From positions 1 through 34,305 of the forward strand of contig DATCDK010000222.1 in assembly GCA_036510735.1 (NCBI GenBank): DNA of 34,305 nt, written 5' to 3'. Shown piece after piece: positions 1 through 8,070 of this stretch. The translations under genes were made by a program, and so were the position numbers. The first letter of the stretch is position 1. Every line of letters starts with the position of its first letter. The notes under the pieces are model-generated. The model was not told the DNA's origin and ran no database searches. It was given only the letters and a program-made list of their open reading frames with translations. The DNA comes from PALSA-607 sp036510735 (GTDB lineage: Bacteria; Actinomycetota; Actinomycetes; Acidothermales; Acidothermaceae).

Positions 1-118
1 TGGTGTGGGCGGCGGACCCGACGCTGGTGTGGGCGGCGGACCCGACGCTGGTGTGGGCGGCGGACCCGACGCTGGTGTGGGCGGCGGACCCGACGCTGGT
101 GTGGGCGGCGGACCCGAC
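1..118 (+). repeat. 24-bp tandem repeat, about 4.9 copies, coding
   Basis: Near-identical 24-bp units begin at 1, 25, 49, 73 and 97; the last is cut short by two bases. The unit equals eight codons (GVGGGPDA in the preferred frame), so copy-number change would keep the frame. The array may extend to the left of the window. The copies show no synonymous differences, which suggests recent expansion. Confidence 0.95.
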
Positions 119-199
119 CCAGGCGAGCAACTGCGGAACCCCGCCGGTACTGACCGCGTCGAACCACCGATGAACCCACCCCGAGAGGACCTCCGGTGA
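1..199 (+). CDS. 3' end of a gene upstream of the anti-sigma factor, probably a SigM-like ECF sigma factor (partial)
   Basis: Only the last 65 codons are in the window, read in the frame that starts at base 2. They encode five tandem copies of the octapeptide GVGGGPDA followed by a charged tail ending PPREDLR and a TGA. The stop overlaps the GTG start of the next gene (GTGA), which implies translational coupling. In actinobacterial origin regions the gene coupled to this anti-sigma factor and preceding trxB is an ECF sigma factor (sigM in mycobacteria), so this is probably its C-terminal tail. No sigma domain is visible here, so the identity rests on context alone. The repeat length is a multiple of three and all three forward frames stay open across it. 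The frame is chosen because its stop abuts the next start. Confidence 0.5.
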   Translation, partial: GVGGGPDAGVGGGPDAGVGGGPDAGVGGGPDAGVGGGPDPGEQLRNPAGTDRVEPPMNPPREDLR

Positions 200-1290
200 A
201 CACCCCGCACCCGGACCTCGAGACGCTCGCGGAACTCGCAGATCGCGATGTCGCGCCAGCATCCGAAACGGCCACCGCAACGGCTCCTGCGGATCCACAC
301 ACTGCAGAGTTGCTCGCCCATGTCGCCGGCTGTGCCGCATGCACCGCTGACCTTGAGGCCCTGCGCCACGTCAGGGAAACCTTGCGTGCACTGCCACCAG
401 TGCCAATGCCACCAGACGTGGCCGAGCGAATCGAAGCCGCCCTACTTGCGGCCAGAGCCTCGAGTACACCAATCGCCGCGAGCGGGGTGGCCGGCACGGT
501 TGTGCCATTGCGACAGCGGTCGAAGTCGGCTGGGCGGTCCGGGCCTGCCGCTTCGCGCTGGCGGACGCTGCCCTACGGCGCCGCGGCCTCCATCGTCGTG
601 CTGGTCGCCGTGATTGTCGTCGGAATCGTCGCGCTCGGACACGGCGGAAACAATGACAAGAAGTCAGCCAGCGCTCCAGCGATCGCCGCTCCGGCCGCCA
701 CGACGTCCGGAGGCCCAACGACGATCGCGTCTGGAACCAGCTACACGTCGGCGGACCTCCGCTCTCAGGTCGCCTCTGTCGTCACCAGCAACGTCCCCGG
801 CGCTGCGTCGAACTTTCCCGGCTTGGCGTTTGGCCTCTCGGAAGCCGCTGCCGGATCCGCAGCTGCCCCTGCTGCGGCGGCCTCTGCGCCCGCAGCGGCA
901 TCATCTGCAGCCGCCGCTCCTGCTGCCTCCGCCCCTGCCCCGGCGGCGGCACCCACCTCGGCTGCAGCCTCGGGGGTGTTCTCGACACCTTCGCCCCTTG
1001 CTGCTGGAGCGAATAGCGCAGCGGTGGATCACGCTGCCATCACCGCCCCTGGCGGTCCGCTGGCCGACCCGGCCGCCTTGGCACGCTGCGTTCAGATCCT
1101 GGCCGGGAAGGCGGAGCAACCCCTGCTTGTCGACTACGCGCTGTTCAACGGCGCGCCCTCAACGATCATCGTGCTCCCCGACCCCGATGTGGCACACAAG
1201 CTCGACATCTACGTCGAGGCAGACACGGCGAACTGTGCGAACCAGGAGTTCACCTTCGAGACCTTCCTCGGTCCGACTCCCGGCCCCTGA
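196..1290 (+). CDS. Membrane-anchored zinc-binding anti-sigma factor (RsmA/anti-SigM position)
   Basis: This 364-residue protein probably sequesters the ECF sigma factor encoded just upstream. The cytoplasmic N-terminus has the zinc anti-sigma signature H-x3-C-x2-C (H42, C46, C49). One membrane helix covers about residues 128-148. Next comes a long Ala/Pro/Ser-rich linker (about 215-265) and an outer C-terminal domain of about 80 residues with two cysteines. The GTG start overlaps the upstream stop and has GAGAGGA eight bases before it. Gene order sigma, anti-sigma, trxB, trxA matches the sigM-rsmA-trxB2-trxC order of mycobacteria. Family membership is well supported by motif and topology. 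The partner sigma is inferred from coupling. The linker is unusually rich in alanine and probably unstructured. Confidence 0.8.
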   Translation: MNTPHPDLETLAELADRDVAPASETATATAPADPHTAELLAHVAGCAACTADLEALRHVRETLRALPPVPMPPDVAERIEAALLAARASSTPIAASGVAGTVVPLRQRSKSAGRSGPAASRWRTLPYGAAASIVVLVAVIVVGIVALGHGGNNDKKSASAPAIAAPAATTSGGPTTIASGTSYTSADLRSQVASVVTSNVPGAASNFPGLAFGLSEAAAGSAAAPAAAASAPAAASSAAAAPAASAPAPAAAPTSAAASGVFSTPSPLAAGANSAAVDHAAITAPGGPLADPAALARCVQILAGKAEQPLLVDYALFNGAPSTIIVLPDPDVAHKLDIYVEADTANCANQEFTFETFLGPTPGP

Positions 1291-1316
1291 CCTGGTCGTC
1301 GCGAGCCTGCCGGGTA

Positions 1317-1344
1317 GGGAATCGCAGACGCCTAGGATCTGTTG
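1317..1344 (+). promoter_or_regulatory. SigR/SigH-type promoter of trxBA
   Basis: GGGAAT (1317-1322) is followed after exactly 18 bases by GTTG (1341-1344). This matches the consensus of the thiol-oxidative-stress sigma factors SigR (Streptomyces) and SigH (mycobacteria), GGGAAT-N18/19-GTT, and trxBA is a classic member of that regulon. The -10 element lies about 47 bases before the trxB start codon. Confidence 0.8.
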
Positions 1345-1353
1345 AAGGCCCTA

Positions 1354-1370
1354 GTCGCCCGATTGGCGAC
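1354..1370 (+). other. Hairpin in the trxB 5' leader
   Basis: GTCGCC (1354-1359) and GGCGAC (1365-1370) form a perfect 6-bp stem with a 5-base loop. It sits inside the predicted trxB leader, between promoter and ribosome binding site (GAGGTAGG, 1378-1385). It has no U-tract, so it is not an obvious terminator. Its role is unknown. Confidence 0.55.
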
Positions 1371-1390
1371 CGTCTTCGAGGTAGGTCTTT

Positions 1391-2320
1391 GTGAACGTGC
1401 GTGAGCTCATCATCATCGGATCCGGTCCGGCCGGTTATACCGCGGCGCTGTACGCCGCGCGGGCCGACTTGCACCCGTTGGTTTTCGAGGGCGCAATTGC
1501 CGCCGGCGGCGCACTGATGACCACCACCGACGTGGAGAACTTCCCCGGGTTTCCTGACGGGATCATGGGACCGGAGTTGATGGAAAGCCTGCGTAAGCAG
1601 GCGGCTCGCTTCGGTGCCGAACTGGTGACCGATGACGTCACCGAGGTCGATCTGACAGGTCCGATCAAGGTCGTGCATGTCGGCGATCAGGTCTTCCACT
1701 CGCGCGCCGTCATCTTGGCGACGGGTTCGAAGTATCGCTACCTCGGACTAGAAAACGAGGCTCGGTTGCTCGGCCATGGTGTCTCGGCTTGCGCGACATG
1801 CGACGGGTTCTTCTTCCGTGACCACGACATTGCGGTCGTCGGTGGCGGCGACTCTGCCCTTGAGGAAGCGACGTTCCTGAGCAAGTTCGCTCGCAGTGTC
1901 ACAGTCGTGCACCGTCGAGAAGCGCTGCGCGCGAGCAAGATCATGCAGGACCGCGCGTACGCGAACGACAAGGTGGGCTTCCGCTGGAACTCCGAGGTGA
2001 CCGATGTAGTTGGCGACGACAAGGTCGCCGGCGTCACGGTTCGCGACACCGTCACGGGTGTCGTGGATCAGCTGCCGGTGACTGGCCTGTTCGTTGCGAT
2101 CGGCCACGACCCGCGCAGCGACTTGTTCCGCGGCCAGGTTGATCTCGACGAGGCCGGCTACGTGAAGGTCGAAGCGCCCTCGACCCGCACGAACCTCGAC
2201 GGAGTCTTCGCCTGCGGCGACCTCGTCGACCACACCTACCGGCAGGCCGTCACCGCAGCCGGCACTGGCTGTGCAGCCGCGCTCGACGCCGAACGCTGGC
2301 TGGCCGCGCAACACAACTGA
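1391..2320 (+). CDS. trxB: Thioredoxin reductase
   Basis: NADPH-dependent flavoenzyme that reduces thioredoxin in the cytoplasm. Of its 309 residues, the N-terminal FAD motif GSGPAG is at 11-15, the redox-active dithiol C-A-T-C is at 134-137, the NADPH-binding GGGDSA lies at 151-156, and a C-terminal FAD motif ends in FACGD. This is the usual length and order of low-molecular-weight TrxR. The GTG start has GAGGTAGG five bases upstream. It is followed at 73 bases by trxA, its substrate, and preceded by a SigR-type promoter, so disulfide stress induction is expected. All key residues are present. Confidence 0.97.
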   Translation: MNVRELIIIGSGPAGYTAALYAARADLHPLVFEGAIAAGGALMTTTDVENFPGFPDGIMGPELMESLRKQAARFGAELVTDDVTEVDLTGPIKVVHVGDQVFHSRAVILATGSKYRYLGLENEARLLGHGVSACATCDGFFFRDHDIAVVGGGDSALEEATFLSKFARSVTVVHRREALRASKIMQDRAYANDKVGFRWNSEVTDVVGDDKVAGVTVRDTVTGVVDQLPVTGLFVAIGHDPRSDLFRGQVDLDEAGYVKVEAPSTRTNLDGVFACGDLVDHTYRQAVTAAGTGCAAALDAERWLAAQHN

Positions 2321-2393
2321 CCAGCTCCACATCTATCTCTACCGAAGAATTTCATCCATCAAAGATCAGTGTTCACCCCGACAGGAGCCCACC

Positions 2394-2717
2394 GTGGGAA
2401 CCACCAAGTCCGTCACCGACGAGACCTTTGCGACCGATGTCCTGAGCAGCGACACCCCGGTCCTGGTCGACTTTTGGGCCGAGTGGTGCGGTCCCTGCCG
2501 CATGGTCGCGCCGGTTCTTGAGGAGATCGCGAACGAGCACGCCGACAAGGTCCGCGTCGTGAAGCTCAACATCGACGAGAACCCCGAGACCGCCCGCGCC
2601 TACTCGATCCTGTCGATCCCGACGCTGAACGTGTACAAGGGCGGTCAGGTCGTGAAGCAGATCATCGGCGCCAAGTCGAAGTCCGCTCTGCTCAAGGATC
2701 TGGAAGCGTTCCTCTAG
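2394..2717 (+). CDS. trxA: Thioredoxin
   Basis: A 107-residue disulfide reductase with the canonical WCGPC active site at residues 31-35 and the cis-proline loop SIPT near residue 76. I chose GTG at 2394, preceded by AGGAG (2383-2387) at a 6-base distance. The longer open frame upstream would add 41 residues overlapping the end of trxB and lies outside the thioredoxin fold. It forms the trxBA operon and is likely transcribed from the SigR-type promoter before trxB. A strong hairpin follows about 40 bases after the stop. Confidence 0.96.
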   Translation: MGTTKSVTDETFATDVLSSDTPVLVDFWAEWCGPCRMVAPVLEEIANEHADKVRVVKLNIDENPETARAYSILSIPTLNVYKGGQVVKQIIGAKSKSALLKDLEAFL

Positions 2718-2759
2718 GCCGTACCATGGCTCCTCCACGCCGGTACTCGCCGCGCGGCA

Positions 2760-2781
2760 GGCTCCGGTAAACGCCGGAGCC
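2760..2781 (+). terminator. Hairpin between trxA and the CwlM-like gene
   Basis: GGCTCCGG (2760-2767) and CCGGAGCC (2774-2781) form a perfect 8-bp GC-rich stem with a 6-base loop, 42 bases after the trxA stop and about 50 before the next start. There is no downstream T-run. High-GC actinobacteria often use such U-less hairpins as terminators or attenuators, so this could limit read-through of stress-induced trxBA transcripts. Confidence 0.6.
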
Positions 2782-2832
2782 CCGTCGGGCGTCAATTCCC
2801 CACCGGAGCGGTCGACCCGAACGAGGACGCCC

Positions 2833-4020
2833 ATGCAGCAGCAGCACGAGCGCGTCGACGAGCCGCTGCGCCTCGGCGACCGCGGGCTCGCCGTGCTCGA
2901 GCTACGGCATCGCCTGCGCCAGCTCGGCCTGCTGGTCAGCGATGAATTCGCTCAGCGTCCTGACCCGGGCGACCTGTTTGACGAATCCTGTGACCACGCG
3001 GTCCGTAGCTTCCAGCAGCAGCGCGGCCTGCGCATCGACGGCGTGGTCGATCGGGAGACCTACCGCAGCCTCGACGAAGCCCGCTGGCGGCTGGGCGACC
3101 GCACCTTGTCGTTCGCCGTCCGGCACCCCTACGTCGGCGACGACGTCGCGGGCCTCCAGCATCGGCTGACCGACATGGGTTTCGACTGTGGTCGGGCCGA
3201 TGGAGTGTTTGGACCGCGGACCGAAAACGCCCTGCGGGAGTTCCAGCGCAACGTCGGGCTGCCGGCCGATGGCACCTGCGGCCCGGCCACGTTCCGGGCG
3301 TTACGACAGCTCGCCCGGACCGTCGTCGGTGGTAAAGCCAACGAGTTGCGTGAGTACGACCGGCTGCATCACGGCGGGCCGACGATGGCCGGCAAGCTCG
3401 TGGTCATCGATCCTGGCCATGGCGGCCGCGACCGGGGGTCGACGAACGGGACGTTGGACGAAGCCATAATCGTCGACGACATTGCCAACCGGCTTGAGGG
3501 GCGGCTCGCCGCGGCCGGCGCACAGGCGTTTCGGACGCGTGGCGGCGAGGGCATGCTTGACGACACCGACGCGCTCGAGCGTCCGCCGAGCGACGCGGAG
3601 CGAGGGGCCTTCGCAAACGCCGCAGAAGCCGACCTGCTCGTTTCGCTGCACATTGACGGCGACCTCAATCCGAGTTGCCACGGCGTTTCGACGTACTACT
3701 ACGGCACGGTCATCGACCGTTCCCTCGTTGGCGCACGCCTTGCGGAGTTGATCCAGCAAGAGGTGTTGGCGCGCACCGATTTCCTGGATTGCCGCAGTCA
3801 CCCGAAGAGCTGGGAACTGCTGCGTCGGACCCGCATGCCCGCCGTCCGGATAGAGCTTGGTTATCTCACGAACCCTGGCGATGCGGCTCGACTGGGCAGT
3901 GCAGAGTTTCGTGACGAACTCGCCGAGGCGATCGTGGTCGCGATCCAACGGCTGTATTCACCGGCCGAGTTGCCGTCGCAAGAAGCGATTGAATTGAGCC
4001 GCCAGAGCATCTCGGTCTAG
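2833..4020 (+). CDS. cwlM: CwlM-like N-acetylmuramoyl-L-alanine amidase-family protein, without signal peptide
   Basis: The 395-residue protein has two peptidoglycan-binding (PG_binding_1) repeats at about 12-82 and 98-160, each with the D-G-x-F/V-G-x-x-T/T-type core, and an Amidase_3 domain at about 187-375. Zinc-site residues of the amidase family are seen at H196 (in PGHGG), E210 and H273, with a family glutamate at E341. No signal peptide or membrane helix precedes the first repeat, so it is probably cytoplasmic. That, and its place after trxA, fit CwlM of mycobacteria. There CwlM is phosphorylated by PknB and regulates MurA rather than cutting the wall. The ATG is preceded by GAGGA (2823-2827). 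Because the metal ligands look intact, residual hydrolase activity cannot be excluded. The functional assignment is by homology and synteny. Confidence 0.85.
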   Translation: MQQQHERVDEPLRLGDRGLAVLELRHRLRQLGLLVSDEFAQRPDPGDLFDESCDHAVRSFQQQRGLRIDGVVDRETYRSLDEARWRLGDRTLSFAVRHPYVGDDVAGLQHRLTDMGFDCGRADGVFGPRTENALREFQRNVGLPADGTCGPATFRALRQLARTVVGGKANELREYDRLHHGGPTMAGKLVVIDPGHGGRDRGSTNGTLDEAIIVDDIANRLEGRLAAAGAQAFRTRGGEGMLDDTDALERPPSDAERGAFANAAEADLLVSLHIDGDLNPSCHGVSTYYYGTVIDRSLVGARLAELIQQEVLARTDFLDCRSHPKSWELLRRTRMPAVRIELGYLTNPGDAARLGSAEFRDELAEAIVVAIQRLYSPAELPSQEAIELSRQSISV

Positions 4021-4021
4021 G

Positions 4022-4639
4022 TCAGACCGGCCGCAGTGCACCCTCCGGCGCCACCGAGCCCAGCAACCGTTCAAGCGCACCCTCGACGTCCTCTCGCCAC
4101 GACAGCACAGTCTTGAGATCCAGCCGCAACCTCGGGTGCCGGGGATGTGGCCGGATGGTCTTAAAACCCAGTGCCAGAAGGAAATCCGTCGGCAAAACGC
4201 AAGCGGGCACCTCCCAACGGCTATCGCCGAACGCCTCGATCGCTTTGACTCCACGGCGGGTCAGATCCTTCGCCACCGACTGCAGAATGATGCGACCGAG
4301 TCCGCCTCCGGTGAACTCCGGCAACACGTGAGCGGTCATCAGCAACACGGCGTCCGGACTCACCGGGCTGGTCGGAAACGCGACTGATCGCGGAACGTAC
4401 GCGGGTGGCGCGTACAGGACGTAGCCAGCGGTGGCACCGTCAACTTCGATGAGCCGACCGCAACTCCCCCACTCAAGAAGCACGGCGGAGACCCACGCCT
4501 CTTTCTCGAGCGCCGCGTCGCCTGACTCCTCGGCTCGGGTGCGACTCACCGGGTCGAGTTCCCAAAACGCACACCGCCGGCACCGAGCCGGTAGATCGTC
4601 CAGGTTGTCGAGCGTCAAGCCGACCACGCGTCGCGACAT
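4022..4639 (-). CDS. GNAT-family N-acetyltransferase
   Basis: The stop codon lies one base from that of the CwlM-like gene, so the two converge with no spacer. Of the two adjacent ATGs I prefer the one at 4639: GGAGG at 4644-4648 lies four bases from it but only one base from the ATG at 4642. The protein then has 205 residues. An N-terminal C-x2-C (in the stretch LPARCRRCAFWELDP) is followed by a GNAT core with the acetyl-CoA loop GGGLGR. Orthologues in this position are common in Actinobacteria (Rv3916c in M. tuberculosis). The substrate is unknown. Confidence 0.8.
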   Translation of the reverse strand: MSRRVVGLTLDNLDDLPARCRRCAFWELDPVSRTRAEESGDAALEKEAWVSAVLLEWGSCGRLIEVDGATAGYVLYAPPAYVPRSVAFPTSPVSPDAVLLMTAHVLPEFTGGGLGRIILQSVAKDLTRRGVKAIEAFGDSRWEVPACVLPTDFLLALGFKTIRPHPRHPRLRLDLKTVLSWREDVEGALERLLGSVAPEGALRPV

Positions 4640-4816
4640 CATTCCTCCGCCAGCGCTGGAAGCGCGCAATGTAGGGCTAGTTTGACCGCTTCGCACCGGC
4701 GACGGTAGTGCCGGTCGGGCTACCTGCACCGGCCTGCACGAGCCTGCACCAGCCCGGTAAATCGCCGGGGCTCGCTACCACGGGCGCTACCCTGAGTGCT
4801 CGAGGAGGACGTTTTC

Positions 4817-6070
4817 GTGGACATGTCAGGCGGGTCGCGGTTAGACCCTTATCTCGAGCGCTATGCCGCGCGCACCCACGGCATGACGACGTCGGAGATC
4901 CGGGCTCTTTTCGCGGTGGCCAACCGCCCGGAGATCATCGGCATGGGCGGCGGCTCGCCCTGTGTGAGCGCACTCCCGCTGGACGTCATCGGCGAGATGA
5001 CCGCGCGGGTGATCACCGAACAGGGCGCACAGGCCCTCCAGTACATGGGCGGCCAGGGCGACCCCCGTCTGCGCGAACTCATCTGCGGCGTCATGGCCCT
5101 TGAGGGCATCTCGGCGTCGGCCGACGACGTGATTGTCACGGTCGGATCGCAGCAGGCGCTCGACGTCGTGTCACGGATCTTCCTCGACCCCGGCGACGTC
5201 GTGATCGCCGAAGCACCCTCCTACGTCGGCGCGCTCGGGACGTTCACGCAATATCAGGCCGATGTCGTGCACATCACGATGGACGACGGGGGGCTGGTGC
5301 CTGAGGCGCTGCGGGCGGCCATCGCGGACGTGGCCCGATCCGGACGTCGGGCGAAATTCGTCTATACGGTCCCGAACTACCATAATCCAGCCGGTATCAC
5401 CCTCATCGAGGAGCGCCGCGACGAGATCATCGCCATCTGCGCCGAGGCCGGCCTGCTGATCCTCGAGGACAACCCCTACGGCCTGCTCGGCTTCGACGGG
5501 CCACCGCTGCGCGCGCTGCGCGCCCGGGCCTCCGACGGAATCATCTACCTCGGATCCTTCTCGAAGACCTTCGCTGCCGGCGTCCGCGTGGGCTGGGTGC
5601 TCGCGCCGCCAGGCGTCAAAGAGAAGCTGATCATGGCCAGCGAGGCGACGACGCTGTGCCCGGTGGCCTTGTCGCAATACGTCGTCGCCGAGTTCCTCGA
5701 ACATCACCCCTGGCAAGAGCAGGTGAAGGTCTTCCGCGAGCTCTACCGCGCCCGGCGCGATGCCTGCCTCGAGGCGCTGGAATCATCGTTTCCGGCCGGA
5801 TCGTCGTGGACCCACCCCACCGGAGGCTTCTACGTGTGGGTCACTTTGCCGGAGGGCATCGACGCGAAGGCGATGCTGCCGCGAGCGATCCAGGGCCGCG
5901 TTGCCTACGTGCCAGGCGTCGGCTTCTACTCCGACGGCCAGGGCGGCCAGAATCTGCGGCTTGCTTACAGCCTCCCCGAGCCCGATCGCATCCGCGAGGG
6001 TGTCCGGCGGTTGGCCGGCGTCCTGTCTGAAGAGCTCGACATTGTCGCGACATTTCGCGGCGGCACATGA
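4817..6070 (+). CDS. PLP-dependent aminotransferase, class I/II fold (MocR/LysN-like)
   Basis: A 417-residue fold-type I aminotransferase. The Schiff-base lysine is K250 in SFSK. The ring-stacking and phosphate-binding elements YTVPNYHNPAG (183-193) and EDNPYG (217-222) are present. There is no N-terminal GntR-type DNA-binding domain, so it is an enzyme rather than a MocR regulator. GTG at 4817 is chosen because GAGGAGGA (4802-4809) lies seven bases upstream; ATG at 4823 is an alternative. Its last codons overlap the next gene by four bases (ATGA), coupling it to a D-Ala-D-Ala ligase. The natural amino donor and acceptor cannot be told from sequence. The pairing suggests amino-acid supply for wall or dipeptide synthesis, which is inference. 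Confidence 0.88.
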   Translation: MDMSGGSRLDPYLERYAARTHGMTTSEIRALFAVANRPEIIGMGGGSPCVSALPLDVIGEMTARVITEQGAQALQYMGGQGDPRLRELICGVMALEGISASADDVIVTVGSQQALDVVSRIFLDPGDVVIAEAPSYVGALGTFTQYQADVVHITMDDGGLVPEALRAAIADVARSGRRAKFVYTVPNYHNPAGITLIEERRDEIIAICAEAGLLILEDNPYGLLGFDGPPLRALRARASDGIIYLGSFSKTFAAGVRVGWVLAPPGVKEKLIMASEATTLCPVALSQYVVAEFLEHHPWQEQVKVFRELYRARRDACLEALESSFPAGSSWTHPTGGFYVWVTLPEGIDAKAMLPRAIQGRVAYVPGVGFYSDGQGGQNLRLAYSLPEPDRIREGVRRLAGVLSEELDIVATFRGGT

Positions 6071-7041
6071 GCGACCTCGGGCACGTCCTGGTACTCGCGG
6101 GCGGCCTCTCGTACGAACGTGAGGTCTCACTATCGTCGGGACGCCGGGTCACTGACGCGCTCGCTGGGCTCGGCGTCGAAGTCGAACTCGTCGACATCGA
6201 CGCGCAGCTTTTGCCGCGATTGCTCCAAGACCCTCCATCCGCAGTTTTCCTTGCTGTACACGGAATTGAAGGCGAAGACGGTGGCTTGCGCGACGCCCTC
6301 GACCTCAGCGGCGTGCCCTACGTCGGTGCCACCGGTGCGGCCGCCCGACTCGCTTTCGACAAGCCCATCGCCAAGGCGATCCTTGGTCGTGCCGGTGTTT
6401 CGACGCCCGCTTCCGTCGCCTTGCAGCACGCGGCGTTCCGCGACCTGGGCGGCCCGGCGCTGCTCGAGCGCGTGGTCGAGCGCCTCGGCCTGCCACTCGT
6501 CGTGAAGCCGGCACGGGGGGGCTCGGCGCTCGGTGTCACCGTCGTCCGCAATGCGGCCGACCTCCCGGCCGCGATGGTCGGGTGCTACTCCTACGACGGC
6601 GTCGCCCTTCTCGAGCGGTATGTCGACGGCGTCGAGCTTGCTGTCAGCGTCGTCGACACTGGGTCCGGTCCGATCGCCCTTCCTGCGGTTGAGATCGACG
6701 CCGTGAGTGGCACCTTCGACTACGCGGCGCGCTACACGGCAGGCATGACCGAATACCACGTGCCGGCCCGCTTACGCGCTGAGATAGCCGCGGCTGCAGG
6801 TGCCGCCGCGGTGCTTGCCCATGAGGCTCTCGGGTTGCGGGACATCTCCCGTACCGACCTGATCGTCGCCGGTGACGGCACGGTCGAGTACCTCGAGACA
6901 AATGTGGCGCCTGGAATGACCACGACCAGCCTGTTGCCGCTCGCAGCCGCGGCCGCCGACCTCGATCTGGGCACCTTGTGCCGCGATCTGTTGCATCGGG
7001 CAGCCGTTCGCGGCGTCTCGCTGCCTGGCGCGCCGGTCTGA
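6067..7041 (+). CDS. ddl: D-alanine--D-alanine ligase family ATP-grasp enzyme
   Basis: The 324-residue protein has the DdlB-like layout. The N-terminal Ser/Glu motif is EREVSLSSG, with its glutamate positioned for the first D-Ala. HGIEGEDG follows, then the ATP-grasp loop KPARGGSALGV, an omega-loop-like FDYAARY and the C-terminal ETNVAPGMT that binds metal and substrate. These are the diagnostic residues of ATP-dependent D-Ala-D-Ala ligases. Compared with typical enzymes, GSS of the ATP loop is GSA here. It overlaps the aminotransferase gene by four bases and ends 19 bases before the convergent parB. Whether it is the housekeeping Ddl or a paralogue with another substrate depends on whether a second ddl exists elsewhere in the genome. 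Confidence 0.88.
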   Translation: MSDLGHVLVLAGGLSYEREVSLSSGRRVTDALAGLGVEVELVDIDAQLLPRLLQDPPSAVFLAVHGIEGEDGGLRDALDLSGVPYVGATGAAARLAFDKPIAKAILGRAGVSTPASVALQHAAFRDLGGPALLERVVERLGLPLVVKPARGGSALGVTVVRNAADLPAAMVGCYSYDGVALLERYVDGVELAVSVVDTGSGPIALPAVEIDAVSGTFDYAARYTAGMTEYHVPARLRAEIAAAAGAAAVLAHEALGLRDISRTDLIVAGDGTVEYLETNVAPGMTTTSLLPLAAAAADLDLGTLCRDLLHRAAVRGVSLPGAPV

Positions 7042-7046
7042 ACGGT

Positions 7047-7070
7047 CAGTCGACGGTCGTTAGTCGACTG
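7047..7070. terminator. Bidirectional hairpin between convergent ddl and parB
   Basis: CAGTCGAC (7047-7054) and GTCGACTG (7063-7070) form a perfect 8-bp stem with an 8-base loop, extendable by G-U pairs. It lies directly after the ddl stop, and the TAA of parB (7060-7062) sits in the loop. Position and symmetry suit a terminator working in both directions. Confidence 0.7.
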
Positions 7071-8070
7071 GTTGGTTGGCGCTGCTCTTGTGGGTAGCGA
7101 GTGTTGGCGCCATCGCTGCCACGATGCGTTCGAGGTCATCGACGGAGGCGAACTCGATGGTGATCTTGCCTCGACTGCGGCCAAGGTCGACCCGCACCCG
7201 CGTCTCGAAGTGATCCGACAACCCAGACGCAAGCTCGTCGAGGCCGGCGGCGCGCTGCCGACCGGCGCGAGGTGCCCGTCGCCGCCCCGAGTCACCGTCA
7301 CCGACCGCAACAAGTTCTTCGACGGCACGCACCGAAAGTCCTTCAGCCACGATGCGTTGCGCCAGCCGCTCTTGCGCGACGGCGTCCTCGAGGCCGAGCA
7401 ATGCACGTGCATGGCCGGCCGACAGCACACCCGCGGCGACCTTGCGTTGCACGGACGGCGGCAAGTTGAGGAGTCGAATTGTGTTGCTGACCTGGGACCG
7501 TGATCGACCGATGCGGTTGGCCAATTCCTCATGCGTAGCGCCAAATTCGTTGAGTAACTGCGCGTACGCGGCGCCCTCTTCTAGCGGATTGAGCTGCTCG
7601 CGATGAAGGTTCTCTAGGAGCGCGTCGCGAAGGAGCGCGTCGTCGTTCGTGTCCCTGATGATCGCCGGAATCGTGGTGAAGCCGGCCTGTTGCGCGGCCC
7701 GCAAGCGACGCTCACCCATCACCAGCTCGTAGCCGTCACCAGCCGGGCGGACCACTACCGGCTGCAGGAAGCCGACCTCCCGCAACGAGTGCGCGAGCTC
7801 AGCGAGCGCAGCCTCGTCGAACACCTGGCGGGGTTGCTTGGGGTTGGGGGCGATGTCATCGACGGACAGTTCGGCGAACCGGGCGCCCGGCACCGCAAGC
7901 AGGGGTTCTTCGTCGCTGAGCCGGATCATCCGTGGCTGCGTGTTGGCGATCGCCGTATGCGCGGGGTCCGGCTGCGGGTCCGTATCGGTGAGCCGCGGGC
8001 GATCAATGGTCGAGGCGGTGGGAATCAGCGCACCGAGCCCGCGCCCTAAACCGCCGCGACGCGTACTCAT
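7060..8070 (-). CDS. parB: Chromosome partitioning protein ParB
   Basis: A 336-residue CTP-dependent DNA clamp that loads at parS and spreads, organising the origin for segregation and SMC loading. The N-terminus MSTRRGGLGRGLGALIP is the typical ParA-contacting tail. The CTP-binding box GERRLRA is at 119-125, ENLHREQLNP at 153-162, and the parS-reading helix-turn-helix covers about 179-202. A C-terminal dimerisation domain ends the protein. The ATG overlaps the parA stop by four bases. Its binding sites are visible inside parA. Confidence 0.97.
   Translation of the reverse strand: MSTRRGGLGRGLGALIPTASTIDRPRLTDTDPQPDPAHTAIANTQPRMIRLSDEEPLLAVPGARFAELSVDDIAPNPKQPRQVFDEAALAELAHSLREVGFLQPVVVRPAGDGYELVMGERRLRAAQQAGFTTIPAIIRDTNDDALLRDALLENLHREQLNPLEEGAAYAQLLNEFGATHEELANRIGRSRSQVSNTIRLLNLPPSVQRKVAAGVLSAGHARALLGLEDAVAQERLAQRIVAEGLSVRAVEELVAVGDGDSGRRRAPRAGRQRAAGLDELASGLSDHFETRVRVDLGRSRGKITIEFASVDDLERIVAAMAPTLATHKSSANQPVD

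Noticed and set aside
1..118. CRISPR-like array at the window start
   Set aside because: Units are head-to-tail with no spacers, and they keep an open reading frame.
2271..2393. Longer thioredoxin with a 41-residue N-terminal extension
   Set aside because: It overlaps trxB and lacks a ribosome binding site, whereas GTG 2394 has AGGAG at the right distance and gives the normal length.
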